The notes under the pieces: generated by a model | What the model was told of the DNA's origin: nothing | Seen by the model: the letters and a program-made list of their open reading frames with translations, nothing else | Database searches by the model: none | In this document: positions 16,367 through 22,171 of the stretch, in pieces | Numbering within the stretch: position 1 is the first letter of the stretch | Layout: each line of letters starts with the position of its first letter | Made by a program: the position numbers and the translations under genes | Source: Candidatus Falkowbacteria bacterium UBA2355 | Lineage (GTDB): Bacteria; Patescibacteriota; Patescibacteriia; Patescibacteriales; Patescibacteriaceae | Length of the DNA: 22,171 nt | Direction of reading: 5' to 3' | Assembly (NCBI GenBank): GCA_002344425.1 | Contig: DDTV01000005.1 | Span: 1 to 22,171, forward strand

Positions 16367-17557
16367 ATGATTTTGAAAAAAACATTTCTTCCAGCCGCGT
16401 TCATAATTTTTATTTTTTCCGCTTTATTTTTAAGCCTGAACAATACACAAGCTCAGCCCTTCGACTACTGTAAATTTGAAAACAAAGAAGGCGCGCAATG
16501 TCCGGCTTCCGGCTATGCCGGCAATCAAAGCCCCTACGACGCCAAAAATTGCAGCGGCACGGCCGCGGCCAATCAAGTTTGTTGCTGTACCAAAAAACCC
16601 GAGTCCGGCGAAAACGCACTGCCGCCCGGTCCAAAAGAAGTTATTCCGCCCGTCTTATCGGTTTCCATTCCTGGCTTTGGTAATTTCAGCAAAGTAAGCT
16701 GCGATGAAACAAGCGAAACCTGCCAAATACCCTGGTTGGCCGAATATATCGGCGCGCTTTATAAATACAGTCTGGTCATCATAGGCCTGCTCGCGGTTAT
16801 CGTTATGATGATCGGCGGAGTTCGCTGGTTAACCGCGGGCGGAGCGCGAGAAGCGATCAGCGATGCAATGAATTGGATAAAGGGAGGTCTGCTCGGTATA
16901 ATTCTCGCCGTCTGTTCTTATTTGCTTCTTTTTATTATCAATCCCGACCTGACCATTTTGCAGCCGCTGAATATTTCTTATATAGATCGCCGCGATTTGG
17001 ACATCTTGGATTCGCCTGATGCGGGCAACTCAAGCGGTTTGCCGCCCGGGCAATCCGATCCGCAGTGTTTGCAGACCGGAGGCATAAATGATTTGAACAA
17101 AATCGCCCAAGTCTATGACAACGATAAAGTAACTTATCGATACGGTGCGATTGGCGGCGACTGTACTGTTCAAGAATCAGGTAAAGAATGCAAATGTCCG
17201 GCCGGACAACTGTGTTTTGATTGCTCGAACTTCATCCGTCATATTCTAAGTTGCGTAGGCAAAACCGGCCCCAGCGGCACTACTTCCGATATTTTCGCCA
17301 ATGCCGAAGAGATTAAAACTGCTACCAGCACAACCGTTAACGGCAAAAATATTAATCCGGGAGATTTGCTCGGTTGGCCCAAAAAATCAAGCGGCGGCAA
17401 TACCGGTCACGTTGTTTTATATATCGGCAATGGCCAAATCGTAGAGTCGCACGGTGGAAGCGGACGCAAGGGCGACTCCGTAGATATTTCTTCTTGGGAA
17501 GATTATTATAACAAATATAAAAATAAAAAACCCCTTCATATAAATCGAGGCAGTTAA
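16367..17557 (+). CDS. Pilin-core protein fused to an NlpC/P60-type cysteine peptidase
   Basis: A 396-residue protein. A signal peptide ends near residue 30 (TQA). A cysteine module C-x9-C-x16-C-x9-CCC follows at about 35-75. Next comes a juxtamembrane SVSIPGFGNF...C...C-x-IPWLAEYIGALYKY segment. The two-helix pilin core has a RWLTAGG turn. Residues from about 235 on form an NlpC/P60 domain, with nucleophile Cys286 in FDCSNF, His348 in TGHVVLYIG and a third polar residue His362 in ESHGG. This family cleaves peptide stems of peptidoglycan, typically between D-Glu and the next residue. The peptidase is predicted to lie outside the membrane. It starts one base after the previous stop and has no recognisable Shine-Dalgarno, so translation is probably coupled. 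Confidence 0.9.
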   Translation: MILKKTFLPAAFIIFIFSALFLSLNNTQAQPFDYCKFENKEGAQCPASGYAGNQSPYDAKNCSGTAAANQVCCCTKKPESGENALPPGPKEVIPPVLSVSIPGFGNFSKVSCDETSETCQIPWLAEYIGALYKYSLVIIGLLAVIVMMIGGVRWLTAGGAREAISDAMNWIKGGLLGIILAVCSYLLLFIINPDLTILQPLNISYIDRRDLDILDSPDAGNSSGLPPGQSDPQCLQTGGINDLNKIAQVYDNDKVTYRYGAIGGDCTVQESGKECKCPAGQLCFDCSNFIRHILSCVGKTGPSGTTSDIFANAEEIKTATSTTVNGKNINPGDLLGWPKKSSGGNTGHVVLYIGNGQIVESHGGSGRKGDSVDISSWEDYYNKYKNKKPLHINRGS

Positions 17558-17560
17558 CGT

Positions 17561-18808
17561 ATGAAAACGCACTCAATATTGATTATTTTTTTATCTCTCA
17601 TATTTGGCTTTATTCTTAGCGGCCTGCCGGCACAAGCCGAGGTAATTGATGGATGTAAATTTGATAAAGCTCGCGGCGGAGATTACTGTCCCCCGGATGA
17701 CATGGCTCCTATTCCCGCAGAATATTGCGCCGGACAGCCTACACCAAGCAAGCCTGATTGTTGTTGTACTTATCAGGCGATGCTCAAGATTAATTCTCAA
17801 TATGATAATGAGGGCAATAAGATAGGAACGACTGATAAGAAGCAAATTCTACCCAGCATTTTCAAGGTTCCGGATTTAGCAGTTAAAATTCCGGGCTTGG
17901 ATAAGTTTGAAGCAATCAGTTGCCAACCCAACCAGACCTGCTCTATCCCTTGGGTAGCGCAATATATCGGCGCTCTGCAGCGCTATGCAATCGGCATTAT
18001 CGGCATCCTTGCCGTTATCACGCTGATGATTGGCGGCGTTATTTGGTTGACGGCCGGTGGCAATCCGCAAAAAATAAGCGAAGCGAAAAATTGGATAGTA
18101 GGCAGTTTGACCGGTTTGGTCCTAACCTTCGGAGCTTATTTGTTGCTCTACACCATTAATCCCGAGCTGACGATTCTGAAAAATATTAATATCACTTATA
18201 TAGAAAAAATTGATCTTTCGGAAATCTTCTTAGATGGACACGATCCGCAATTTAATGCGGCTAACGGCAAGCCAATCACCGACACAACTTATGATGAGAC
18301 TTTTAAAAGTTTTGCCGGCTGTATAGGCATAGATTGGAAAGTTCTAAAAGGCATTGCTTTTAAAGAATCTCACCTTGATCCCAATGTAGTAAACAGCTGG
18401 GGTTTTACCGGTTTGTTCCAAACCTTACCAAAATACTGCGTTGAATCAGTTAAAATCATTGGTTTAAGTAGTAATTTTTGCAAGGCCGGTGTTAAGGATC
18501 CGGCAGTCAATACCGCCGTTGCAACGGGCATGATGAAGACCAATCTCGGTACGATTAATTCTTTATGTGGCAGCGCCTCCGACGCCAGTAAAATATTCAT
18601 GATTTATTTCGGACATTCCAGCGGCGGCGGTGCTTTGAAAAAAGCCATTAAAAATTACGGCTGTGATATCGGAAAATGGCCGAGCGGCAAGCCGCCTTTC
18701 AATGGCGCTACCAAAGAATATGTCACGCAAACGGTCGAAACCGTTTTAGCGCAAGGCGTTACTTCTTTAACTAATACTTCAGAAAACAAAACATGTCCCC
18801 AAGGCTGA
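17561..18808 (+). CDS. Pilin-core protein fused to an SLT-type lytic transglycosylase
   Basis: A 415-residue protein with the same layout as its neighbour. The signal peptide ends AQA at about 26. The cysteine module is C-x10-C-x12-C-x10-CCC, followed by VKIPGLDKF...C...C-x-IPWVAQYIGALQRY and a two-helix core at about 142-160 and 178-198 around the WLTAGGN turn. From about 240 on it resembles the SLT/goose-lysozyme-like transglycosylase fold. Catalytic Glu269 sits in AFKESHLDP, followed by the family GFTGLFQ motif and a later MIYFGHSSGGG segment in place of the usual A-Y-N-x-G. Such enzymes cut the MurNAc-GlcNAc bond with anhydro-ring formation. The extra cysteines in this domain (CIG, YC, FC, LC, GC) suggest disulfides. 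Three bases separate it from the previous gene, and the next gene starts 16 bases before its stop. Confidence 0.9.
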   Translation: MKTHSILIIFLSLIFGFILSGLPAQAEVIDGCKFDKARGGDYCPPDDMAPIPAEYCAGQPTPSKPDCCCTYQAMLKINSQYDNEGNKIGTTDKKQILPSIFKVPDLAVKIPGLDKFEAISCQPNQTCSIPWVAQYIGALQRYAIGIIGILAVITLMIGGVIWLTAGGNPQKISEAKNWIVGSLTGLVLTFGAYLLLYTINPELTILKNINITYIEKIDLSEIFLDGHDPQFNAANGKPITDTTYDETFKSFAGCIGIDWKVLKGIAFKESHLDPNVVNSWGFTGLFQTLPKYCVESVKIIGLSSNFCKAGVKDPAVNTAVATGMMKTNLGTINSLCGSASDASKIFMIYFGHSSGGGALKKAIKNYGCDIGKWPSGKPPFNGATKEYVTQTVETVLAQGVTSLTNTSENKTCPQG

Positions 18809-19122
18809 TATTATCAATAAGTTTAGTGATAATAATTTTCAATTTAAATATTGCCCAGGCAGAATATTGCCAAGTAACCAAAGTTCAGTCGGGTCTATTT
18901 TGTAGCACTGTTTTAGGTGACTTAGCATGGCAGGAAAAAACAATGCAGAATTGCGGCGCTACCGCATCAGATGATGATACGATAAAATGTTGCTGTAACC
19001 CCAATCAAAGTAAAGCAAAAAAAACAATTGCTCCCAAATATATAATTATGGGGACGGCCGCGGCAGTTCTTGGCGCTATTGCCATTATTTCTTTCGCTTT
19101 AAGAAAACGTGAGTTAGAATAA
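18793..19122 (+). CDS. Small membrane protein with the operon's shared CCC cysteine module
   Basis: A 109-residue protein. A signal peptide (about 1-23, ending AQA) precedes a cysteine module C-x10-C-x16-C-x11-CCC that matches the modules of the two preceding genes. A short linker, one membrane helix (about 82-102) and a basic RKRELE tail, predicted to lie in the cytoplasm, complete it. It lacks the pilin core and any enzyme domain. It could be an adaptor or a partner that pairs with the CCC modules of the hydrolase fusions. It overlaps the upstream gene by 16 bases and ends four bases before the next. I do not recognise a named family. Confidence 0.8.
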   Translation: MSPRLILSISLVIIIFNLNIAQAEYCQVTKVQSGLFCSTVLGDLAWQEKTMQNCGATASDDDTIKCCCNPNQSKAKKTIAPKYIIMGTAAAVLGAIAIISFALRKRELE

Positions 19123-19126
19123 AGCT

Positions 19127-20182
19127 ATGAAAGCAAAACTAGCATTTATTATATTTTGTTCATCTTTTCTCCTCTTGGCAGGCGCCGGGGTTTTTGCACA
19201 AACCAGTCCGACGAACAAGCCGGATGTCGGCTCGGACTTGCCTCGCTTTGGAAACCCCTTGGACAATCCTAAACTTTCGGTTTCAATCCCCGGCTTTAGC
19301 GGTTTTAGAAGTATTTTTTGCGAAACATCTTCGGACGGCCAGAGCCAGAATTGCTATGTGCCCTGGCTAGCCGATTATATCAAAGCGCTCTACAACTACG
19401 GCATCGGTTCGGTTATTATTCTGGCTGTTATCGTGATGATGATTGGCGGCGTTGTTTGGCTGACAGCCGGCGGTAACGAACAGCGCATTGCCGATGCCAA
19501 ACAATGGATCAACGGCAGTCTGCTAGGAATTCTTATTGCCGTCAGTTCTTATATGGTTTTGAATATCATTAATCCGGCCTTAACTGAATTAAACCCCATT
19601 AAGCTCGCTTCAGTCGGCTTTGAAGATCTTCCCGAGGGAGAAATTTGGGAAAAAAACAATACTGAAGAACCGCCGGAGGCAATTCAAAACGGATATAAGC
19701 CGACCAAACCATCGACCGACGGCAGTAAATTCAGGGAAAGAACCGTGACCGAATATATTATCGTGCACACAGCCGCCGGTATTATGACCCGCGAGTCCGT
19801 TAACAAACTCCATGCCGACCAAGGCTGGGGAGGAATCGGTTACAATGTTTACATTGAGCGCGACGGCAGTGCGGTACAAGGTCGCGGCGACGATAAACTC
19901 GGCGTTCATACCAGAGGTTGGAATTCAAAAAGTGTCGGCATTTCTTATTCGGGCTGTGCTCCCAAGTCCGGCCAAAAACCCAATCAAAAATTAAGCAGCG
20001 CGGTCAGCAACGAAACCATCACGCAAAGCCAGTTGAATTCCCTGATTTCAGAAATCAAACGCTTGCAAACAAAATACAAAGTGCCGCGCGATAAAGTTAT
20101 CGGCCATATAGAAGCCTGCAATGGCTGTAAAGCCTGCCCCTGCCTTGATATGAACGAAATTAGAAAACAAATTAATCCATGA
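19127..20182 (+). CDS. Pilin-core protein fused to an N-acetylmuramoyl-L-alanine amidase (Amidase_2/PGRP)
   Basis: A 351-residue protein. The signal peptide ends near residue 25 (FAQ). There is no CCC module. The juxtamembrane segment LSVSIPGFSGF...C...C-Y-VPWLADYIKALYNY is the same as in its paralogues. The two-helix core with the WLTAGGN turn lies at about 85-150. From about 200 on it is an Amidase_2/PGRP fold, with zinc ligands His214 (IIVHTAAG), His327 (VIGHIEA) and Cys337 (ACPC, in the position of the family CPG/DPG). The GYNVYIERDG strand and the HTRGWNSKSVGISY block are typical. It should cut the bond between MurNAc and L-Ala. Spare cysteines near the C-terminus (C331, C334, C339) may form disulfides. 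The next gene starts inside its stop (ATGA). Confidence 0.92.
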   Translation: MKAKLAFIIFCSSFLLLAGAGVFAQTSPTNKPDVGSDLPRFGNPLDNPKLSVSIPGFSGFRSIFCETSSDGQSQNCYVPWLADYIKALYNYGIGSVIILAVIVMMIGGVVWLTAGGNEQRIADAKQWINGSLLGILIAVSSYMVLNIINPALTELNPIKLASVGFEDLPEGEIWEKNNTEEPPEAIQNGYKPTKPSTDGSKFRERTVTEYIIVHTAAGIMTRESVNKLHADQGWGGIGYNVYIERDGSAVQGRGDDKLGVHTRGWNSKSVGISYSGCAPKSGQKPNQKLSSAVSNETITQSQLNSLISEIKRLQTKYKVPRDKVIGHIEACNGCKACPCLDMNEIRKQINP

Positions 20183-20787
20183 TAAAATCAATTTTAAAAA
20201 TTCTGATTGTTGTCGTTATAGGTTACGGCTTTTTTTTGATTACAACCGAGGACGGCGCTTATTGGACAAAATTCAAATTATACCGCTTGCTGTTAACTAA
20301 ACCGATAGAAACCATTCGAGATGAATACTCGCAAAAAAGCTGCCGCGATTTTTCCAACGAAGAACAACGCGACGGACATTTTGAAGCTTTTATTACCGGC
20401 TATTGCAAACCTAAGGCGACCGGCTATACCGTCCGAAAAGATTTTCTCTGCGCCGTGGCGCTTAACTGCTCTTGCCCTGCCGGCAAAGACGAAAATTCCG
20501 AATGCTCATCCGACACTCTGCGCTGGCAAGCTTGCCAAGATTTCAATGAGGTAACAACTATGTATTGCAATCAGACCGCCTCAACGCTCGAACCGGCCGA
20601 AGGCCACGTCGCCGCGGATTGGGGCTGTTTCCCCGGCGGGACGCCTTTGGAAATTGACGGTCAAGTTTATAAAGTTACCGACAAGGGAGGAGTTATCAAA
20701 GGCCGCCGTATCGATATCTGGTTCGATGATTGCTCAGAAGCTCTTAAAGCTACCGGCATATACAAAGTTAAAATTCCCGAATTATGA
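20179..20787 (+). CDS. Membrane-anchored cysteine-rich protein with a C-terminal 3D domain
   Basis: A 202-residue protein. A membrane helix at about 5-24 anchors it with the rest outside. Residues 55-125 are cysteine-rich (SCRDF, GYCKP, LCAV, NCSCP, ECSS, ACQDF, YCNQ) and unrecognised. Residues 143-202 match the 3D domain named for three aspartates: Asp147 in VAADWGC, Asp168 in VTDKGG and Asp179 in GRRIDIWF, with the family PGGTPLEI and KGGVIKG stretches between. 3D domains share the fold of the MltA lytic-transglycosylase core and occur in cell-wall remodelling proteins. It would be the fourth peptidoglycan-active product of this operon and the only one without a pilin core. Both borders are ATGA overlaps. 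Confidence 0.82.
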   Translation: MIKSILKILIVVVIGYGFFLITTEDGAYWTKFKLYRLLLTKPIETIRDEYSQKSCRDFSNEEQRDGHFEAFITGYCKPKATGYTVRKDFLCAVALNCSCPAGKDENSECSSDTLRWQACQDFNEVTTMYCNQTASTLEPAEGHVAADWGCFPGGTPLEIDGQVYKVTDKGGVIKGRRIDIWFDDCSEALKATGIYKVKIPEL

Positions 20788-20996
20788 TTTATTTTACTAA
20801 ATACGCCGAACAAAAATTCGATTTTCTTAACGCTCACAAAGTCTATATTCGCAAAGAAGCGGTTGAGAGAGCCTTGCTCTTGCCGGAAAAACGAGGCAAG
20901 GTCGGAGAATTTTTAAGCGCCGAACGCGAAGGCGTCAAAGTTATTTACCAGACTGAAGCTAAATTGCAAAAAATTATAACTTTCTATCCGGTATGA
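20784..20996 (+). CDS. DUF4258-like small protein, possible toxin of a toxin-antitoxin pair
   Basis: A 70-residue protein with the pattern of DUF4258. It opens FTKYAEQKFDFL, continues with a helix ending in a RKEAVERALLLPE segment, and ends in a KVIYQTEAKLQKIITFYP strand pair. DUF4258 proteins are small, related by fold to RelE-like toxins in current thinking, and often encoded beside a DUF2283 protein, as here. The start overlaps the stop of the 3D-domain gene and its own stop overlaps the next start (ATGA at both), so it is translated as part of the large operon. No activity has been shown from the sequence, and a regulatory role unrelated to toxicity is equally possible. Confidence 0.72.
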   Translation: MIYFTKYAEQKFDFLNAHKVYIRKEAVERALLLPEKRGKVGEFLSAEREGVKVIYQTEAKLQKIITFYPV

Positions 20997-21193
20997 ATTA
21001 TGATATCGAAGCCAATCTCTTAAGCTGGGAAATAGGCAAGGGCCGAATCGAACGGGCGGTTGAACTCGGAAATTTTATTGTCCACCTCTCCCCTGCCGGC
21101 AAGCCGATTCTCATAGAAATCCTTAACGCTTCAAAGTTTAAAACCAAACTCGGCGATTTGCGCACCATTGAACGCATCAGCGAAGCTTTTTAG
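20993..21193 (+). CDS. DUF2283-like small protein, possible antitoxin partner
   Basis: A 66-residue protein resembling DUF2283. It has an opening MNYDIEANLLSWEI strand (family pattern Y-D-x-x-x-D-x-L-x-I), a GNFIVHLSPAGKPILIEILNAS hairpin with the family G-x-[IL]-x-x-I-E-I-L core, and a short helical tail. It is the last gene of the operon and lies directly before the terminator. The overlap with the upstream DUF4258-like gene ties their translation together, as expected for a toxin-antitoxin pair, although here the presumed toxin comes first. Confidence 0.7.
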   Translation: MNYDIEANLLSWEIGKGRIERAVELGNFIVHLSPAGKPILIEILNASKFKTKLGDLRTIERISEAF

Positions 21194-21200
21194 TCCGGAT

Positions 21201-21240
21201 AAAAAAAGCGGCAGACTGTTTTTGCAGTCTGCCTTTTTTT
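21201..21240. terminator. Strong bidirectional terminator between convergent genes
   Basis: A nine-base-pair stem (21210-21218 GGCAGACTG with 21225-21233 CAGTCTGCC) around a six-base loop, followed by seven T on the plus strand and preceded by seven A that serve as a T-run for the minus strand. It closes the nine-gene operon, whose last stop is at 21193, and the minus-strand gene ending at 21259. Confidence 0.92.
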
Positions 21241-21258
21241 AACTTTGTTTAAGAATTT

Positions 21259-22171
21259 TTATTTTCTATTAAAGTGCAAATTTTCAATGGCTAATTGCTT
21301 GCCATATAATACCTGTTCCTTGCTCAAGCTAGTATCTCTATCAACCATTTTCATAGAGGCCTGGGCTAGAAAACATTTGCTAATGAAATTTTCTTCCAGC
21401 GGTGTTATCGCCGTAAAAATTGGAAAGACCAAAGTATCAACCGGCTTAAAAGAAAAAACGTTAGCTTCATAATACCGCACTTCCATACGTTTTATTTCTT
21501 TCTCCAACAGAAGGTCGTATTCTGTGGAGCCCAAGGCGGTCAAGACCTTGGATAATAAAACATAGGCGCGCAGATCGCTTGCTATTTCAAAGCTTCGATG
21601 ATTTATATTATGAAGTTTGTCGTATTTTCTATAATCTTCGACATTGGCCTTGCTTCCCTGAAACAACATCATCAATCCATTAACGATTTTACCTCCCAAA
21701 TCTTCCGCTTCAATAACAATGCAGTTACGCTGAGCTGAAAAACGGCTAATGCCTGCATGATCCATTTCATGTTTCATCCATTGCAAACCCAAAACATCGC
21801 TGCGCAACAAAACTACTATGGCAATTGAATCGCCGATCGGTTTATCAATAAAAATCAAACTGTCTTGATCAACCCTGGCTAAGGCCGAATTGTTTTTGAT
21901 AAAAGCGGCTATTTCTCTGGCCTCCTCAATGCCGCTTTTTTTGACGACGTAATTAAGCGCCGTTAGGCATTCCTCCATTATCTGACGGCGTAATAGTTCA
22001 TCCTTAGACTCCGAACTGTCAACCGACTTCTCTTCCAATTGATGAATTTGACGCGGAGTTTTATTAACCTTTGGTGAATCAGCCTGATTCTCTTTAATAA
22101 TTGTTTGTTCATTGCCAATCGGCACCTTATTATTCAAATTTTTATTATCCTTACTGGCCGGCTGGATGACC
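21259..22171 (-). CDS. Unrecognised protein with HExxH and ExxxD motifs (N-terminus beyond window)
   Basis: At least 303 residues on the minus strand. The frame is open to the window end, so the N-terminus is missing; an in-frame TTG at 22137 has no ribosome site and is not convincing. The visible N-terminal 60 residues are polar and rich in K, N, Q and S, probably disordered. The rest is mixed alpha/beta. HEMDH (bases 21757-21771) and, 56 residues later, EIASD (21574-21588) match the HExxH plus ExxxD layout of gluzincin zinc peptidases. The helix context fits: WMKHEMDHAG is preceded by a hydrophobic strand IAIVVLL. No signal peptide or membrane helix is visible in the part seen. The family is unknown to me and enzyme activity is only an inference from two short motifs. 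Confidence 0.7.
   Translation of the reverse strand, partial: VIQPASKDNKNLNNKVPIGNEQTIIKENQADSPKVNKTPRQIHQLEEKSVDSSESKDELLRRQIMEECLTALNYVVKKSGIEEAREIAAFIKNNSALARVDQDSLIFIDKPIGDSIAIVVLLRSDVLGLQWMKHEMDHAGISRFSAQRNCIVIEAEDLGGKIVNGLMMLFQGSKANVEDYRKYDKLHNINHRSFEIASDLRAYVLLSKVLTALGSTEYDLLLEKEIKRMEVRYYEANVFSFKPVDTLVFPIFTAITPLEENFISKCFLAQASMKMVDRDTSLSKEQVLYGKQLAIENLHFNRK

Noticed and set aside
15172..20182. A complete type IV secretion system
   Set aside because: Only VirB2-like cores are seen. There is no VirB4, VirB6, VirB8 or coupling ATPase in the window, so a full system cannot be claimed from this sequence.
16367..20787. Prophage lysis cassette as the explanation for the cell-wall hydrolases
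   Set aside because: The enzymes are fused to signal peptides and paralogous pilin cores, and no phage structural, holin, integrase or terminase gene is present.
13647..20996. UGA recoded to glycine, as in Gracilibacteria/Absconditabacteria
   Set aside because: TGA ends several genes at ATGA junctions (13647-13650, 20179-20182, 20784-20787, 20993-20996), with recognised domains ending at these points.
22135..22137. TTG as the start of the right-edge gene
   Set aside because: The frame continues open to the window end and there is no ribosome site before the TTG, so the true start is probably outside the window.

Overview
The window looks like a piece of a Candidate Phyla Radiation (Patescibacteria, probably Parcubacteria-type) genome. 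The evidence is four consecutive reading frames that contain a VirB2/TrbC-like two-helix pilin core, very large cysteine-rich secreted proteins of unknown function, tight gene packing with ATGA overlaps and few recognisable Shine-Dalgarno sequences, and a small housekeeping set (exonuclease III, LeuRS, RsmA). TGA is used as a normal stop at several ATGA junctions, so this is not a UGA-recoded lineage. The assignment is inference from gene content; no rRNA or other strong marker is present.

Left edge (1-1480): a minus-strand gene for a secreted seven-blade Ycf48-like beta-propeller ending in a type IX secretion (Por) C-terminal sorting domain. This domain belongs to the Bacteroidetes/Ignavibacteria world and is out of place beside the rest, so it is either a recent transfer or an assembly join. 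It has its own terminators and a strong Shine-Dalgarno.

Minus-strand block (1481-14408): transcribed right to left, it holds exonuclease III, leuS and rsmA (start/stop junctions overlapping or abutting), then, behind a probable promoter in the end of rsmA, a membrane-anchored calcium-loop protein and a 2573-residue secreted protein. The giant protein has nine exact C-x5-G-C motifs, three carbohydrate-binding-like jelly-roll segments and a PKD-like C-terminus. LeuRS carries an intact Nudix hydrolase domain inserted in its editing (CP1) region.

Plus-strand block (14457-21193): a single compact nine-gene operon driven by a near-consensus promoter that overlaps a divergent one, and closed by a strong bidirectional terminator. 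It encodes a DsbA-like thiol oxidoreductase, then a family of cysteine-rich pilin-core proteins. Three of these are fused to three different peptidoglycan hydrolases (NlpC/P60 endopeptidase, SLT lytic transglycosylase, Amidase_2/PGRP amidase), and the first carries knottin-like cysteine motifs. A one-helix protein sharing the same cysteine module, a membrane-anchored 3D-domain protein and a DUF4258/DUF2283 pair follow. Predicted topology puts every hydrolase outside the membrane. I read this as a cell-wall-opening apparatus built on a pilin scaffold and stabilised by disulfides, either for assembling the cell's own surface machine or for breaching a host or partner cell wall. This is the most interesting system in the window.

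Right edge (21259-22171): a minus-strand gene, cut by the window end, for an unrecognised protein with HExxH and ExxxD motifs spaced as in gluzincin metallopeptidases.
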